Notes: generated by a model from the letters alone, not told the origin. A stretch of 21,812 nucleotides of DNA from DASUAO01 sp046484625 (GCA_046484625.1 JAWOIO010000080.1:1-21812), one strand, 5' to 3'. Positions 1-7,407 are shown, numbered from the stretch's first letter. Program-made: numbers and translations.

Positions 1-153
1 GACAAGGATCATGTCGACCCCCGCACCGTCGACGATGCGGGCCGTGGGGGCGTCGTACGCCGTCACCATCACCAGCGGATCGCCGTTCCCTTTTCGGGAT
101 GCGATCGCAGGCGCGGTGATCGGGGCCTGGTGTTGCAGGGACTGCTCGGTCAT
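1..153 (-). CDS. panB: 3-methyl-2-oxobutanoate hydroxymethyltransferase (PanB), N-terminal 51 residues, cut by window edge
   Basis: PanB transfers a hydroxymethyl group from 5,10-methylene-tetrahydrofolate to 2-oxoisovalerate, the first committed step of pantothenate (vitamin B5/CoA) synthesis in the cytoplasm. Only 51 codons lie in the window. After a short variable N-terminus the translation reads PLVMVTAYDAPTARIVDGAG followed by VDMILV. This is the characteristic first strand and helix of the PanB TIM barrel, where the family has MxTAYD and then A..D.AGVD..LVGDS. The ATG at 153 is preceded by GGAGGG seven bases upstream, a strong ribosome binding site. It lies downstream of the DUF5318 gene on the same strand, after a 113-base gap that appears to hold its own promoter. 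Identity rests on one short conserved segment but that segment is distinctive. Confidence 0.85.
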   Translation of the reverse strand, partial: MTEQSLQHQAPITAPAIASRKGNGDPLVMVTAYDAPTARIVDGAGVDMILV

Positions 154-203
154 CTCGTGACCCTCCACCGTCCAGGGCACCCATGGCTCCCGGCGGCATC
201 AGG

Positions 204-220
204 ACCATACCAAGTCTTGG
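204..220 (-). promoter_or_regulatory. Candidate panB promoter: -10 box with adjacent palindrome
   Basis: On the minus strand the hexamer TATGGT (plus 204-209) fits the actinobacterial TANNNT -10 consensus. It would start transcription near 197, about 44 bases before the panB ATG. Directly upstream, in the -35/-10 spacer, is the palindrome CCAAGTCTTGG (210-220, 5-base arms around one base), a possible repressor site. No good -35 box is visible. Prediction only. Confidence 0.35.
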
Positions 221-237
221 AACTCCGAGTCGGAACG

Positions 238-249
238 CCGGCGCGCCGG
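238..249. repeat. 12-bp perfect palindrome downstream of the DUF5318 gene
   Basis: CCGGCGCGCCGG is self-complementary and lies 18 bases past the stop of the leftward DUF5318 gene, before the panB promoter region. It could act as a T-less terminator hairpin or simply reflect GC richness. The rest of the 154-266 gap holds only the panB leader. Confidence 0.25.
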
Positions 250-266
250 GGGCCCGGGCGCGTGGT

Positions 267-662
267 TCAGCCCGCGTGGCGGCGGCCGTGCAGCTCGCGC
301 CGGTGGAGGTGGTTCCACCGGCACGCGACGCAGACCTCGACGACGTAGCACGAGAACTCCTCGTGCCGGGCCTCCAGGCGCGCCAGCTCCTGGGGCCCGG
401 AGACGCAGCGTCCGTTGGCCGCGCGCAGCTTGTCGCCATAGACGTACGAGACCAGACGCAGCTCCTCGCTCCCGCAGACGGGGCAGTCGCCGCCCGAGGG
501 CTCGCCGATGTGACGTCCGGCCCGGACCAGCTCGGGGTGGGCGTCGCAGACGTCGACGCGCTCGACCCGGCCCGCGCGCAGGTCGCGCAGGACGGCCCGC
601 CGGGCCAGCGCATAGTCCACGTGGCGACGCACGGCGCGGAGTGTAGGGCGGGGATCGGCCAC
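267..662 (-). CDS. DUF5318 family protein (zinc-ribbon-like, actinobacterial)
   Basis: About 131 residues from a GTG at 662. Function is unknown. The family is an actinobacterial small protein, and in M. tuberculosis the homologue Rv0049 lies beside ponA1 and close to the padR-ino1 pair. Visible features are the family start (RRHVDYALARRAVLRDL), a segment VCDAHPELVRAG, a CPVCGSEELRLVSYVYGD knuckle and a second Cys pair in VEVCVACRWNHL. The four cysteines (CPVC and CVAC) could bind one zinc. The open frame extends to an ATG at 743, but that extension is Arg/Gly-rich, unlike the family, and lies over the promoter region. I therefore prefer GTG 662, which has an AGGGG eight bases upstream. It is divergent from padR across a 143-base gap that carries two operator-like palindromes. 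Confidence 0.75.
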   Translation of the reverse strand: MADPRPTLRAVRRHVDYALARRAVLRDLRAGRVERVDVCDAHPELVRAGRHIGEPSGGDCPVCGSEELRLVSYVYGDKLRAANGRCVSGPQELARLEARHEEFSCYVVEVCVACRWNHLHRRELHGRRHAG

Positions 663-752
663 GCGCGTGCCCCTGGGCCACGCTCGACGGGCTCGGCCCG
701 ACGTCACACGCCCGACTTGACGCCGGGGCCCGGCTCCCGACATACTCTCCAG

Positions 753-775
753 CGATATATCGAAGCGATATATCG
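753..775. promoter_or_regulatory. Twin CGATATATCG palindromes, candidate PadR operator
   Basis: Two identical, perfectly self-complementary 10-mers CGATATATCG occupy 753-762 and 766-775, 13 bp apart centre to centre. They are the only AT-rich block in the divergent DUF5318/padR gap (663-805). They end 30 bases before the padR ATG, where they would overlap a promoter. PadR repressors commonly bind inverted repeats in their own promoters, so autoregulation is the obvious inference. The padR start has GGAG eight bases upstream. The binding itself is not shown by sequence. Confidence 0.6.
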
Positions 776-805
776 AGACACACCAGCCTCCCGGAGCCCC
801 TCACC

Positions 806-1456
806 ATGATCGAGCTCGCCATCCTCGGCCTCCTCAAGGAACAGCCGTTGCACGGGTACGAGCTGAAGAAGCGCCTCGGCGAGACGCTCGGGTTCCTCTG
901 GGGGGTCTCCTACGGGTCGCTCTACCCGGCGCTGCGTCGCCTCGAGCGCGACGGCGCGATCGAGAGCGTCTCGCCCACCGGCCCGGCGCCGGCACCCATC
1001 GCCCCCACCGGCTCGATCACCGGCGACCTCGCGGCGGCCCGTCTGCGGTCCGTCGCCGACCGGCTCACGACCGGCGGACGGCGTACCCGCAAGGCGTACC
1101 GCATCACCGAGCGCGGCGAGGCCCACCTTCTCGAGCTGCTCGTCGCCGACGACGAGCGGGCCGACGACGAGCGCGCGTTCGCGCTGAAGCTCGCGTTCTG
1201 CCGCCACCTCCCGGACGACGCCCGACTCCAGCTCCTGGAGCGACGGCGCCAATCCCTCCTCGAACGGCTCGACGGCGCCCGGCGCCCGAGCCGGACCACG
1301 TCCGCGATCTCCGATGACCGCTACACCCGCTCGCTGCGCGAGCACCGAACCCGGTCGACCGAACGCGATCTCGAGTGGATCGAAGAGCTCATCGCTCTCG
1401 AGCACGCCGAGCTCACGCCGGCCCACGACCCAATCCAAGAAGGAGCCTCGAAATGA
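806..1456 (+). CDS. PadR family transcriptional regulator, operon leader of ino1
   Basis: 216 residues. The N-terminal winged helix is typical of PadR: MIELAILGLLKEQPLHGYEL, then SYGSLYPALRRLERDG (recognition helix), and a wing strand RKAYRITERGEAHLLEL at about residues 94-113. The C-terminal region (about 120-205) is the helical dimerisation part, with DRYTRSLREHR and a Glu-rich final helix. The wing carries an extra segment at residues 57-92, rich in Pro, Gly and Ala, that many PadR proteins lack. The stop overlaps the ino1 start as ATGA, so the two are translationally coupled. The same pairing exists in mycobacteria (Rv0047c-Rv0046c), so this regulator probably controls inositol phosphate synthesis and itself through the twin palindromes upstream. 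Ligand unknown. Confidence 0.9.
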   Translation: MIELAILGLLKEQPLHGYELKKRLGETLGFLWGVSYGSLYPALRRLERDGAIESVSPTGPAPAPIAPTGSITGDLAAARLRSVADRLTTGGRRTRKAYRITERGEAHLLELLVADDERADDERAFALKLAFCRHLPDDARLQLLERRRQSLLERLDGARRPSRTTSAISDDRYTRSLREHRTRSTERDLEWIEELIALEHAELTPAHDPIQEGASK

Positions 1457-2529
1457 GTGCACGCAAGGTCCGTGTTGCGATCGCCGGCGTCGGGAACTGC
1501 GCGAGCAGCCTCGTCCAGGGCGTGGAGTTCTACCGGGACGCCGATCCCAACGAGGATGTTCCCGGTCTCATGCACGTCGAGCTCGGCGGCTACCACGTCG
1601 GTGACGTGGAGTTCGTCGCGGCGTTCGACGTCGACGCGGCCAAGGTCGGCCTCGACCTCGGCAAGGCCATCGACGCCGGCCCCAACAACACGATCACGTT
1701 CGCCGACGTCGGCGCGCTCGGCGTCCAGGTCCAACGCGGCCCGACGTTCGACGGTCTCGGCGAGTTCTACCGGGAGCTGGTCGAGGAGTCGCCGCTCGCA
1801 CCGGTCGACGTCGCCCAGGTCCTGCGCGACACGAAGGCCGACGCCCTGGTGTCCTACCTCCCGGTGGGCTCGGAGGACGCGCAGCGCTTCTACGCGCAGG
1901 CGTGCCTCGACGCCGGCGTCGGGTTCGTCAACGCGATCCCCGTCTTCATCGCCAGCGACCCCGAGTGGGCGAAGCGGTTCGAGGACGCCGGCGTGCCGAT
2001 CGTGGGTGACGACATCAAGAGCCAGGTCGGCGCCACGATCGTCCACCGCATCCTCACCCGTCTGTTCGAGGACCGCGGCGTGGAGCTGGACCGTACGTAC
2101 CAGCTCAACTTCGGCGGCAACATGGACTTCAAGAACATGCTCGAGCGCAAGCGGTTGAAGTCCAAGAAGGTCTCCAAGACGCAGTCGGTCACGAGCCAGA
2201 TGGACCACGCGGTCGAGGCGGAGAACGTCCACATCGGGCCGTCGGACCACGTCCCGTGGCTCGACGACCGCAAGTGGGCCTACATCCGCCTCGAAGGTCG
2301 CAACTTCGGCGACGTGCCCCTGAACGTCGAGCTCAAGCTCGAGGTCTGGGACTCCCCGAACTCGGCGGGTGTGATCATCGACGCCGTTCGCTGCGCCAAG
2401 GTCGCACTCGACCGCGGCATCGGTGGGCCGCTCCTCGGGCCGTCGGCGTACTTCATGAAGTCGCCGCCCGTGCAGTACACCGACGAGCAGGCGCGCGAGA
2501 TGGTGGAGGCATTCGCCAGGGGCGAGTGA
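1453..2529 (+). CDS. ino1: Inositol-3-phosphate synthase (Ino1)
   Basis: 358 residues, close to the about 367 of mycobacterial Ino1. The enzyme isomerises glucose 6-phosphate to 1L-myo-inositol 1-phosphate with bound NAD, feeding phosphatidylinositol and, in many actinomycetes, mycothiol. Visible hallmarks are the Rossmann motif VAIAGVGNCASSL (residues 8-20), the mid-protein GDDIKSQVGATI, LNFGGNMDFKNM, KTQSVTSQ and the C-terminal SAGVIIDAVRCAKVALDRG. The start is the ATG at 1453, overlapping the padR stop and preceded by AGAAGGAG. An upstream in-frame ATG at 1375 would add a basic, non-homologous stretch inside padR and is rejected. The stop overlaps the next GTG as GTGA, coupling it to the phospholipase-D-like gene. 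Confidence 0.96.
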   Translation: MSARKVRVAIAGVGNCASSLVQGVEFYRDADPNEDVPGLMHVELGGYHVGDVEFVAAFDVDAAKVGLDLGKAIDAGPNNTITFADVGALGVQVQRGPTFDGLGEFYRELVEESPLAPVDVAQVLRDTKADALVSYLPVGSEDAQRFYAQACLDAGVGFVNAIPVFIASDPEWAKRFEDAGVPIVGDDIKSQVGATIVHRILTRLFEDRGVELDRTYQLNFGGNMDFKNMLERKRLKSKKVSKTQSVTSQMDHAVEAENVHIGPSDHVPWLDDRKWAYIRLEGRNFGDVPLNVELKLEVWDSPNSAGVIIDAVRCAKVALDRGIGGPLLGPSAYFMKSPPVQYTDEQAREMVEAFARGE

Positions 2530-3692
2530 CGGCGGGGGCGAACCCCGACCGGATCCCCACCCGCACCGTGCAGCACACCCAGGTCGTCACCGGAGGGTCT
2601 GCGTTCCTCGACGCGCTCCGTGTCGACCTGGGTTCGTGCCGGAGCGTGCTGCGCGTGCAGTTCTCCACGTTCGAGGGCGACGCCGCCGGTGAGGCGCTCG
2701 CCGCGCTCCTGCTGGACCGGGCCGCCGACGGCGTCGACGTCCAGTTCATCCTCGACGGGTACACCGACGTCGTCGCGGACGACGTCTACCCCCTCACGCC
2801 CGCGCGCCGACGGACGGTGCGCGCCGAGCGGAGCCGGACCTCCATCCTGCTCGCGCGCCTCGTCGACGGGGGCGTCACGGTCCGGCGCGTCGCGCCCGCA
2901 GGACGCTGGTACCGGTACCTCGTGTACCGCGACCACAAGAAGATGGTGATCATCGACGACCGGATCGGGTACACCGGCGGGATCAACATCTCCGACCACA
3001 ACTTCGCCTGGCACGACTTCATGGTCCGTCTCACCGGGCCCGTCGTCGACGATCTCGTCACCGACTTCACCAGCACCTGGTCGGGGACGACCACCGCCCT
3101 CACTCGTCAGTGTGACGATCGCGACTTCGCGCTCAACCAGTGCCCCGGGCGGCCCACCGTCATGGACGCGGCACTCGCCCTGATCGAGGCCGCCGAACGC
3201 AGCGTCGTGCTGCAGTCGCCGTACCTCTGCGGCGACCGCGTGGAGCGGGCGCTCCTCGGAGCCGCGCGCCGGGGTGTGCACGTGCAGATCCTCGGCGCGG
3301 CTCGACCCAACCACGTCCACAACCGTGTCTGGGTCCGCAAGCTGCGTCGGCGCCTGCACGGACCCAACATCGAAGTGCTCGGCTACACACCCGGCGATGG
3401 GATGATGCATGCGAAGATGCTCATCGTCGACGACACCGTCGCGGTCTTCGGGTCCATGAACTTCCAGGAGATCGAGTCCCTCACCCAGAAGGAGCTCAAC
3501 GTCTTCACGCGTGACCCCTCGCTCGTCGCCGATCTGCGCGCCCACGCGGCCGCCGCCGCCGCCGCGAGCACGCCGACCGCGCGTCCCGTCGTCGCCTTCG
3601 GGTGGTGGACGTACCGCGCCCTGCACTGGTTCTTCCGGGCATGGACCAAGCGGCTCGCGACCCGTCCGCATTGGCGTGCCGTCTATTGCTGA
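2526..3692 (+). CDS. Phospholipase D/cardiolipin synthase-like protein with two HKD motifs
   Basis: 388 residues from GTG 2526, which overlaps the ino1 stop by four bases. Both PLD-superfamily HxKx4D motifs are intact: HKKMVIID at residues 137-144 followed by YTGGIN, and HAKMLIVD at 295-302 followed by FGSMN. Each motif supplies one half of the active site. The superfamily includes cardiolipin synthases, phosphatidyltransferases and phospholipases. Unlike bacterial Cls there are no N-terminal membrane helices. The C-terminus has a seven-Ala run (from about 342) and an aromatic, basic tail (GWWTYRALHWFFRAWTKR) that could sit on the membrane. Its position directly after ino1 suggests a role in phospholipid head-group exchange, possibly with inositol lipids. 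That substrate is inference. Confidence 0.85.
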   Translation: MTAGANPDRIPTRTVQHTQVVTGGSAFLDALRVDLGSCRSVLRVQFSTFEGDAAGEALAALLLDRAADGVDVQFILDGYTDVVADDVYPLTPARRRTVRAERSRTSILLARLVDGGVTVRRVAPAGRWYRYLVYRDHKKMVIIDDRIGYTGGINISDHNFAWHDFMVRLTGPVVDDLVTDFTSTWSGTTTALTRQCDDRDFALNQCPGRPTVMDAALALIEAAERSVVLQSPYLCGDRVERALLGAARRGVHVQILGAARPNHVHNRVWVRKLRRRLHGPNIEVLGYTPGDGMMHAKMLIVDDTVAVFGSMNFQEIESLTQKELNVFTRDPSLVADLRAHAAAAAAASTPTARPVVAFGWWTYRALHWFFRAWTKRLATRPHWRAVYC

Positions 3693-4476
3693 CCTGGCTC
3701 GGCGCCTGCGCGCCTGGGCCAGCCTCCGACGGATCGAGCTGAAGTACACCGCGATCGCCGCCGTGATACTCGGTGGGATCGGCGCGCTCTCACAGCTGGG
3801 GGTGTTCGGCGATCTCGACGAGAACCTCGTGGACTCGCTCGACGCGACCAAGGGGCTCGGCGCGATCGGGATGTTCCTCGTCGCGTTCGTCTCCAACTGC
3901 GTCGTGCTCGTGCAGATCCCCTACACACTCCCGCTCCTGGCTGCGGCGATCAGCGGTGCGTCGCTCACCGACATGGTCGTGCTCGGCGTGGCGGCGGGGG
4001 TCGGCGCCGGATTCGGCGAGATCGTCAAGTACCACATCGCCCACCGCGTCCTCGGTCGGAAGAAGGATCTCCACAGGAGCCGTCTCTTCCAGTGGGTCCT
4101 CCGCCAGGCGGAGGAGAAGCCGAAGCGCGTCAAGTGGATCGTGTTCGTCTGGGCGGGCTCGGTCCTGCCCGACGACACCGTCGTGATCCCCCTCGCGATG
4201 GTGAAGTACGGGGTCAGGCGGATCGCGATCCCGCTCTTCGCCGGGAAGGTGCTCCACAACGTCGTGTTCTCGCTGATCTTCTACGGCTTCAGCGAGACCG
4301 CCGAGTCGCTCGTCGACGGGGGCGTCCACGTGGACGTCGCGTTCGCGATCATCGCGATGTTCCTGCTCATCGTGCTGTACCAGGTCGAGAAGGCGCTCCA
4401 CGAGGCCGGCGACGTCGTGGAGCCGGACGCGGCGGCGCCGACGGAGCCCGCGACAGACGGTGCGACGACGGACTAG
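3676..4476 (+). CDS. VTT (DedA/SNARE-associated) domain membrane protein
   Basis: 266 residues from GTG 3676, which overlaps the preceding gene by 17 bases. Residues upstream of this start in the same frame are Arg/Pro-rich and not membrane-like. The sequence is a multi-pass membrane protein. It has a hydrophobic helix near residues 18-35, then a long hydrophobic region (GAIGMFLVAFVSNCVVLVQIPYTL and onwards), and a VTT-like segment GVAAGVGAGFGEIVKYHIAHRVLGR. After this come FVWAGSVLPDDTVVIPLAM and a final helix AFAIIAMFLLIVLYQVEKAL. VTT/DedA proteins are implicated in lipid scrambling and membrane homeostasis. PLD-like and VTT domains occur fused in some bacterial proteins, so the overlap here supports a functional pair. 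Its TAG stop interlocks with the stop of the convergent pcnA gene. Confidence 0.78.
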   Translation: MPSIADLARRLRAWASLRRIELKYTAIAAVILGGIGALSQLGVFGDLDENLVDSLDATKGLGAIGMFLVAFVSNCVVLVQIPYTLPLLAAAISGASLTDMVVLGVAAGVGAGFGEIVKYHIAHRVLGRKKDLHRSRLFQWVLRQAEEKPKRVKWIVFVWAGSVLPDDTVVIPLAMVKYGVRRIAIPLFAGKVLHNVVFSLIFYGFSETAESLVDGGVHVDVAFAIIAMFLLIVLYQVEKALHEAGDVVEPDAAAPTEPATDGATTD

Positions 4477-5873
4477 GTGTGCTCGGGCTCGATCCCCCGC
4501 TCGCGCGCCCATCCGGCGAGTCGCTCGTATGCCTCCCCCTCGGGGATGGGCCCGTCGTCGAGCCGAGCCTCGAGCAGGAAGTCCAGCGCCTCCCCCACGA
4601 CTCGGCTGGGCTCGACTCCGAGGAACTCCATGACCTGGCGGCCGTCGAGCGGCGGCTTGATCGCGTCGAGCTCCTCCTCGGCCCGCAGTCGCTCGATCCG
4701 CTCCTCGAGGTCGTCCATCCGACGCGCCAGCGTCGCCGCCTTGCGGACGTTCCGCGTCGTGCAGTCGGCGCGCTGGAGCTCGTTGAGCTCCACGAGCAGC
4801 TCGCCGGCGTCACGGACGTAGCGCCGCACCGCCCGGTCGGTCCATCCCATCGCGTAGGTGTGGATCCGCAGGTGCAGGTAGACGAGCCTGGTGACCGCCG
4901 CGACCACGTCGTTGGGGAACTTCAGCGCCCGCATGCGCTCCTCGGTCATCCGCGCGCCCACGACCTCGTGGTGGTGGAACGTGACCCCGCCGGAGGCGAA
5001 CGATCTCGTCTTCGGCTTGCCGACGTCGTGGAAGAGCGCAGCCAGCCGAACCAGGGGATCGCGTGACTCGACGTTGCGGACCACCGCGATCGTGTGCGCG
5101 AGCACGTCCTTGTGCGAATGGATCGGGTCCTGCTCGAGCCGCATCGAGTTCAGCTCGGGGAGGAACTCGTCGGAGAGCCCGGTCTCGCAGAGCATCCACA
5201 GTCCGGCGGTCGGATCGTCGACCGTGACCAGTCGCTGGAGCTCGTCCCGGATCCGCTCGACGCTCACGATCGCGAGCCGTTGGTGCATCGACTCGATCGC
5301 GGCCACGAGCTCGGCATCGGGTTCGAGCCCGAACGCGGCGACGAAGCGGGCCGCCCGGAGCATCCGCAGAGGATCGTCGGCGAAGGAGACCTCCGGGGAC
5401 TGGGGCGTCCGCAGTCGCCGGTTCGCGAGGTCGGCGGCACCGCCGTGCGGGTCCACGAGCCGCGGCTCGGGGAGCGCGAGAGCCATCGCGTTGATCGTGA
5501 AGTCGCGGCGGACGAGGTCGTCCTCGATCCGATCGGCGTAGGTCACCTCGGGCTTCCGGCTCTCCGGCCGGTAGACGTCGCCGCGGAAGGTCGTGATCTC
5601 CATCCGCAGGCCGTCCTTCTCGGCGCCGACCGTCCCGAAGCGCTGACCCTGCAGCCACACCGCATCGGCCCAGCCGCGCACGGCGGCCTCGATCGCGTCC
5701 GGCCGCGCGTCCGTCGTGAGGTCGACATCCGTGTCGGCCCGGTCGAGGAGCGCGTCGCGCACGGTCCCGCCGACGAGATAGCAGTCGTGCCCGCCCTCGG
5801 CCAGGCGTGCCGCGAGCTGGCGCGTGGGCGCGTCGGGGGCGTAGTAGCGGCGCAGGCGCGCCGGGACCTCCAT
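4473..5873 (-). CDS. pcnA: CCA tRNA nucleotidyltransferase (PcnA/Cca, class II with HD domain)
   Basis: 466 residues. It adds or repairs the 3'-terminal CCA of tRNAs from CTP and ATP. Seen in sequence: the nucleotidyltransferase signature LVGGTVRDALL (residues 33-43) with the metal-binding pair D49 and D51 (TDVD). Then come RFGTVG, RRDFTINAMAL (about 122-132), the basic FADDPLRMLRAARF segment (about 164-177), and an HD phosphohydrolase domain with H282-D283 in LAALFHDVGKPKTR. Length matches M. tuberculosis PcnA (Rv3907c), which also opens the DUF6049-murJ-parAB block on the opposite strand. The ATG at 5873 is the first in-frame start; a GACAAT box lies six bases upstream, suggesting a leaderless message. 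The frame stays open far upstream, but this only antisenses nfeD and the SPFH gene. Confidence 0.95.
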   Translation of the reverse strand: MEVPARLRRYYAPDAPTRQLAARLAEGGHDCYLVGGTVRDALLDRADTDVDLTTDARPDAIEAAVRGWADAVWLQGQRFGTVGAEKDGLRMEITTFRGDVYRPESRKPEVTYADRIEDDLVRRDFTINAMALALPEPRLVDPHGGAADLANRRLRTPQSPEVSFADDPLRMLRAARFVAAFGLEPDAELVAAIESMHQRLAIVSVERIRDELQRLVTVDDPTAGLWMLCETGLSDEFLPELNSMRLEQDPIHSHKDVLAHTIAVVRNVESRDPLVRLAALFHDVGKPKTRSFASGGVTFHHHEVVGARMTEERMRALKFPNDVVAAVTRLVYLHLRIHTYAMGWTDRAVRRYVRDAGELLVELNELQRADCTTRNVRKAATLARRMDDLEERIERLRAEEELDAIKPPLDGRQVMEFLGVEPSRVVGEALDFLLEARLDDGPIPEGEAYERLAGWARERGIEPEHT

Positions 5874-5879
5874 CGAGTC

Positions 5880-5885
5880 ATTGTC
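5880..5885 (-). promoter_or_regulatory. Candidate -10 box for leaderless pcnA transcript
   Basis: Reading leftward, GACAAT is followed by six bases and then the pcnA ATG at 5873. No Shine-Dalgarno sequence is visible in front of this ATG. The first base departs from TANNNT, so this is a weaker case than the nfeD box on the other strand. Confidence 0.3.
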
Positions 5886-5945
5886 CCATCGACGCTGACG
5901 AGATCCGGGACCAGAACGCGAAGAACATCCGGCGGTTCTGCGGTG

Positions 5946-5951
5946 TACCGT
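5946..5951 (+). promoter_or_regulatory. Candidate -10 box for leaderless nfeD transcript
   Basis: TACCGT (TANNNT consensus) is followed by exactly six bases and the GTG start at 5958, with no Shine-Dalgarno sequence. This spacing places the transcription start on or next to the first base of the GTG. An identical hexamer at the same spacing precedes the kinase gene at 13912. Confidence 0.5.
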
Positions 5952-5957
5952 CGCCCC

Positions 5958-6419
5958 GTGGACTCCCCGGAGACTTGGCGCTGGATCTGGCTGGCGCTCG
6001 CGAGCGCGCTGGCATTGGGCGAGCTCGGCCTGCCGGGGACGTTCTTCCTCCTCTCGTTCGCGATCGGCGCCGCGGCGGCCGCAGTCGCCGCGTTCCTCGA
6101 TGCGTCCCTCGCCATCCAGTGGGGGTTGTTCGTCGTCGGGAGCGGCGCCGCACTCGCACTGCTCGTCCCCCTCGGTCGACGCCTCGCCCGCCAGGAGGGT
6201 GACGAGGCTCACGAGGGCGCCACCCGATGGATCGGACGAGTCGGGGTGGTCCTCACCGAGATCCCGGCCGACCCCCACGGCACCGGCACGGTGCGCGTGG
6301 AGCGCGACGAGTGGCGGGCCGAGACCGACGCTTCGGAGTCGATCGCGGCCGGCACCCAGGTCGAGGTGCTCTTCGTCCGCGGCACCCGCCTCGTCGTGAC
6401 CGCCGCCAAGTCCGAGTAG
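5958..6419 (+). CDS. NfeD-like membrane protein (stomatin partner)
   Basis: 153 residues, the short form of the NfeD family. The N-terminal half is membrane embedded: WRWIWLALASALALGELGLPGTFFLLSFAIGAAAAAVAAF, then a second hydrophobic span with IQWGLFVVGSGAALALLVPL. A C-terminal soluble beta-barrel (OB-fold type) runs from about residue 88 to 150, with WIGRVGVVLTEI, GTGTVRVERDEW and the closing GTQVEVLFVRGTRLVVTA. NfeD genes are typically next to SPFH/stomatin genes and are thought to help assemble membrane microdomains. Here the SPFH gene follows after 24 bases. The GTG at 5958 has no ribosome binding site but sits six bases after a -10 box, implying a leaderless transcript. The gene is divergent from pcnA. 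Confidence 0.85.
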   Translation: MDSPETWRWIWLALASALALGELGLPGTFFLLSFAIGAAAAAVAAFLDASLAIQWGLFVVGSGAALALLVPLGRRLARQEGDEAHEGATRWIGRVGVVLTEIPADPHGTGTVRVERDEWRAETDASESIAAGTQVEVLFVRGTRLVVTAAKSE

Positions 6420-6443
6420 CCGGCAAGAGAAGGAGCAGGACTC

Positions 6444-7385
6444 GTGGTGCCAGTCATCGTGCTCGCGGTCGCGGCCGTCGTGCTCTTCTTCATCGCGGTG
6501 CGATCGGTGCGCATCGTACGGCCCTACCAACGCGGCGTCATCGAGCGGCTGGGCCGCTTCCGACTCACGGTCGACCCCGGCTTGCGAATCCTCGTGCCCT
6601 TCGTCGACCGCCTTCTCCTCGTCGACATGCGCGAGCAGGTCACGGACGTCCCGCCACAAGAGGTCATCACCTCCGACAACGTCGTGGTCTCGGTCGACGC
6701 GGTCATCTACTACGAGGCCACCGACCCCCAGCGCCTCGTCTACAACGTCGCGAACTTCCAGCTCGCGGTGACCAAGCTGGCGCAGACCAACCTCCGCAAC
6801 GTGATCGGGGACATGGAGCTCGACACCGCGCTGACCTCGCGCGAGACCATCAACACCGAGCTGCGTGAGATCCTCGACGACGCGACCGACAAGTGGGGCA
6901 CACGGGTCGTGCGGGTCGAGATCCAACGGATCGACCCACCACCCGACGTCGTCGCGTCGATGCACAACCAGATGAAGGCCGAGCGCGAACGGCGGGCGGC
7001 GGTCACCCAGGCCCAAGGGGTGCGGGAGGCGGCCATCACCGAGGCCGAGGGTGCGAAGCAGTCCGCGATCCTCGATGCCCAAGGACGCGCCGAAGCGATG
7101 TCGCGGGTCGCCGACGCGGAGCGATACCGCCACCTGACCGTCGCCGACGGTGAGGCCCAGGCCATCCGGTCGGTCTTCGGCGCGATCCACGACGGGAACC
7201 CGACGAGCGATCTGCTCGCGGTGAAGTACCTCGACGCGCTCGCGCGCATCAGCGACGGCCAGGCGACGAAGATCTTCCTCCCTACCGAGATGGCAGGGCT
7301 CTTCGGCGCCGTGGGCGGGCTCGCCGAGCTGCTCCGCGGCGACGGAGAGCGGCCCGACGTGACCATCGATCCCGCCGAGGGCTGA
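6444..7385 (+). CDS. SPFH/stomatin-like (band 7) membrane protein
   Basis: 313 residues with one N-terminal membrane segment (VPVIVLAVAAVVLFFIAV). A canonical SPFH domain follows: VRPYQRGVIERLGRFRLTVDPGLR, DMREQVTDVPPQEVITSDNVVVSVDAVIYY, and LRNVIGDMELDTALTSRE. From about residue 175 there is a long charged Ala/Glu-rich coiled coil (MKAERERRAAVTQAQGVREA and AEGAKQSAILDAQGRAEAM), typical of stomatin/paraslipin oligomerisation. The GTG start has AAGGAG eight bases upstream. It forms an operon with nfeD. It probably scaffolds ring-like assemblies at the membrane and may influence proteolysis or lipid domains. The exact role is unknown. It ends 22 bases before the convergent deacetylase gene, with no clear terminator between. 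Confidence 0.92.
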   Translation: MVPVIVLAVAAVVLFFIAVRSVRIVRPYQRGVIERLGRFRLTVDPGLRILVPFVDRLLLVDMREQVTDVPPQEVITSDNVVVSVDAVIYYEATDPQRLVYNVANFQLAVTKLAQTNLRNVIGDMELDTALTSRETINTELREILDDATDKWGTRVVRVEIQRIDPPPDVVASMHNQMKAERERRAAVTQAQGVREAAITEAEGAKQSAILDAQGRAEAMSRVADAERYRHLTVADGEAQAIRSVFGAIHDGNPTSDLLAVKYLDALARISDGQATKIFLPTEMAGLFGAVGGLAELLRGDGERPDVTIDPAEG

Positions 7386-7407
7386 TCGCGGTCCGAGCCG
7401 GCGACGC

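Noticed and set aside
2280..3896. 538-codon minus-strand open frame over the PLD and VTT genes
   Set aside because: No recognisable motif, and the plus strand has two intact HKD motifs and membrane segments; shadow frame.
4324..4335. GTCCACGTGGAC palindrome considered as a parS site
   Set aside because: It differs from the TGTTTCACGTGAAACA-type consensus at key positions and lies inside the VTT coding region.
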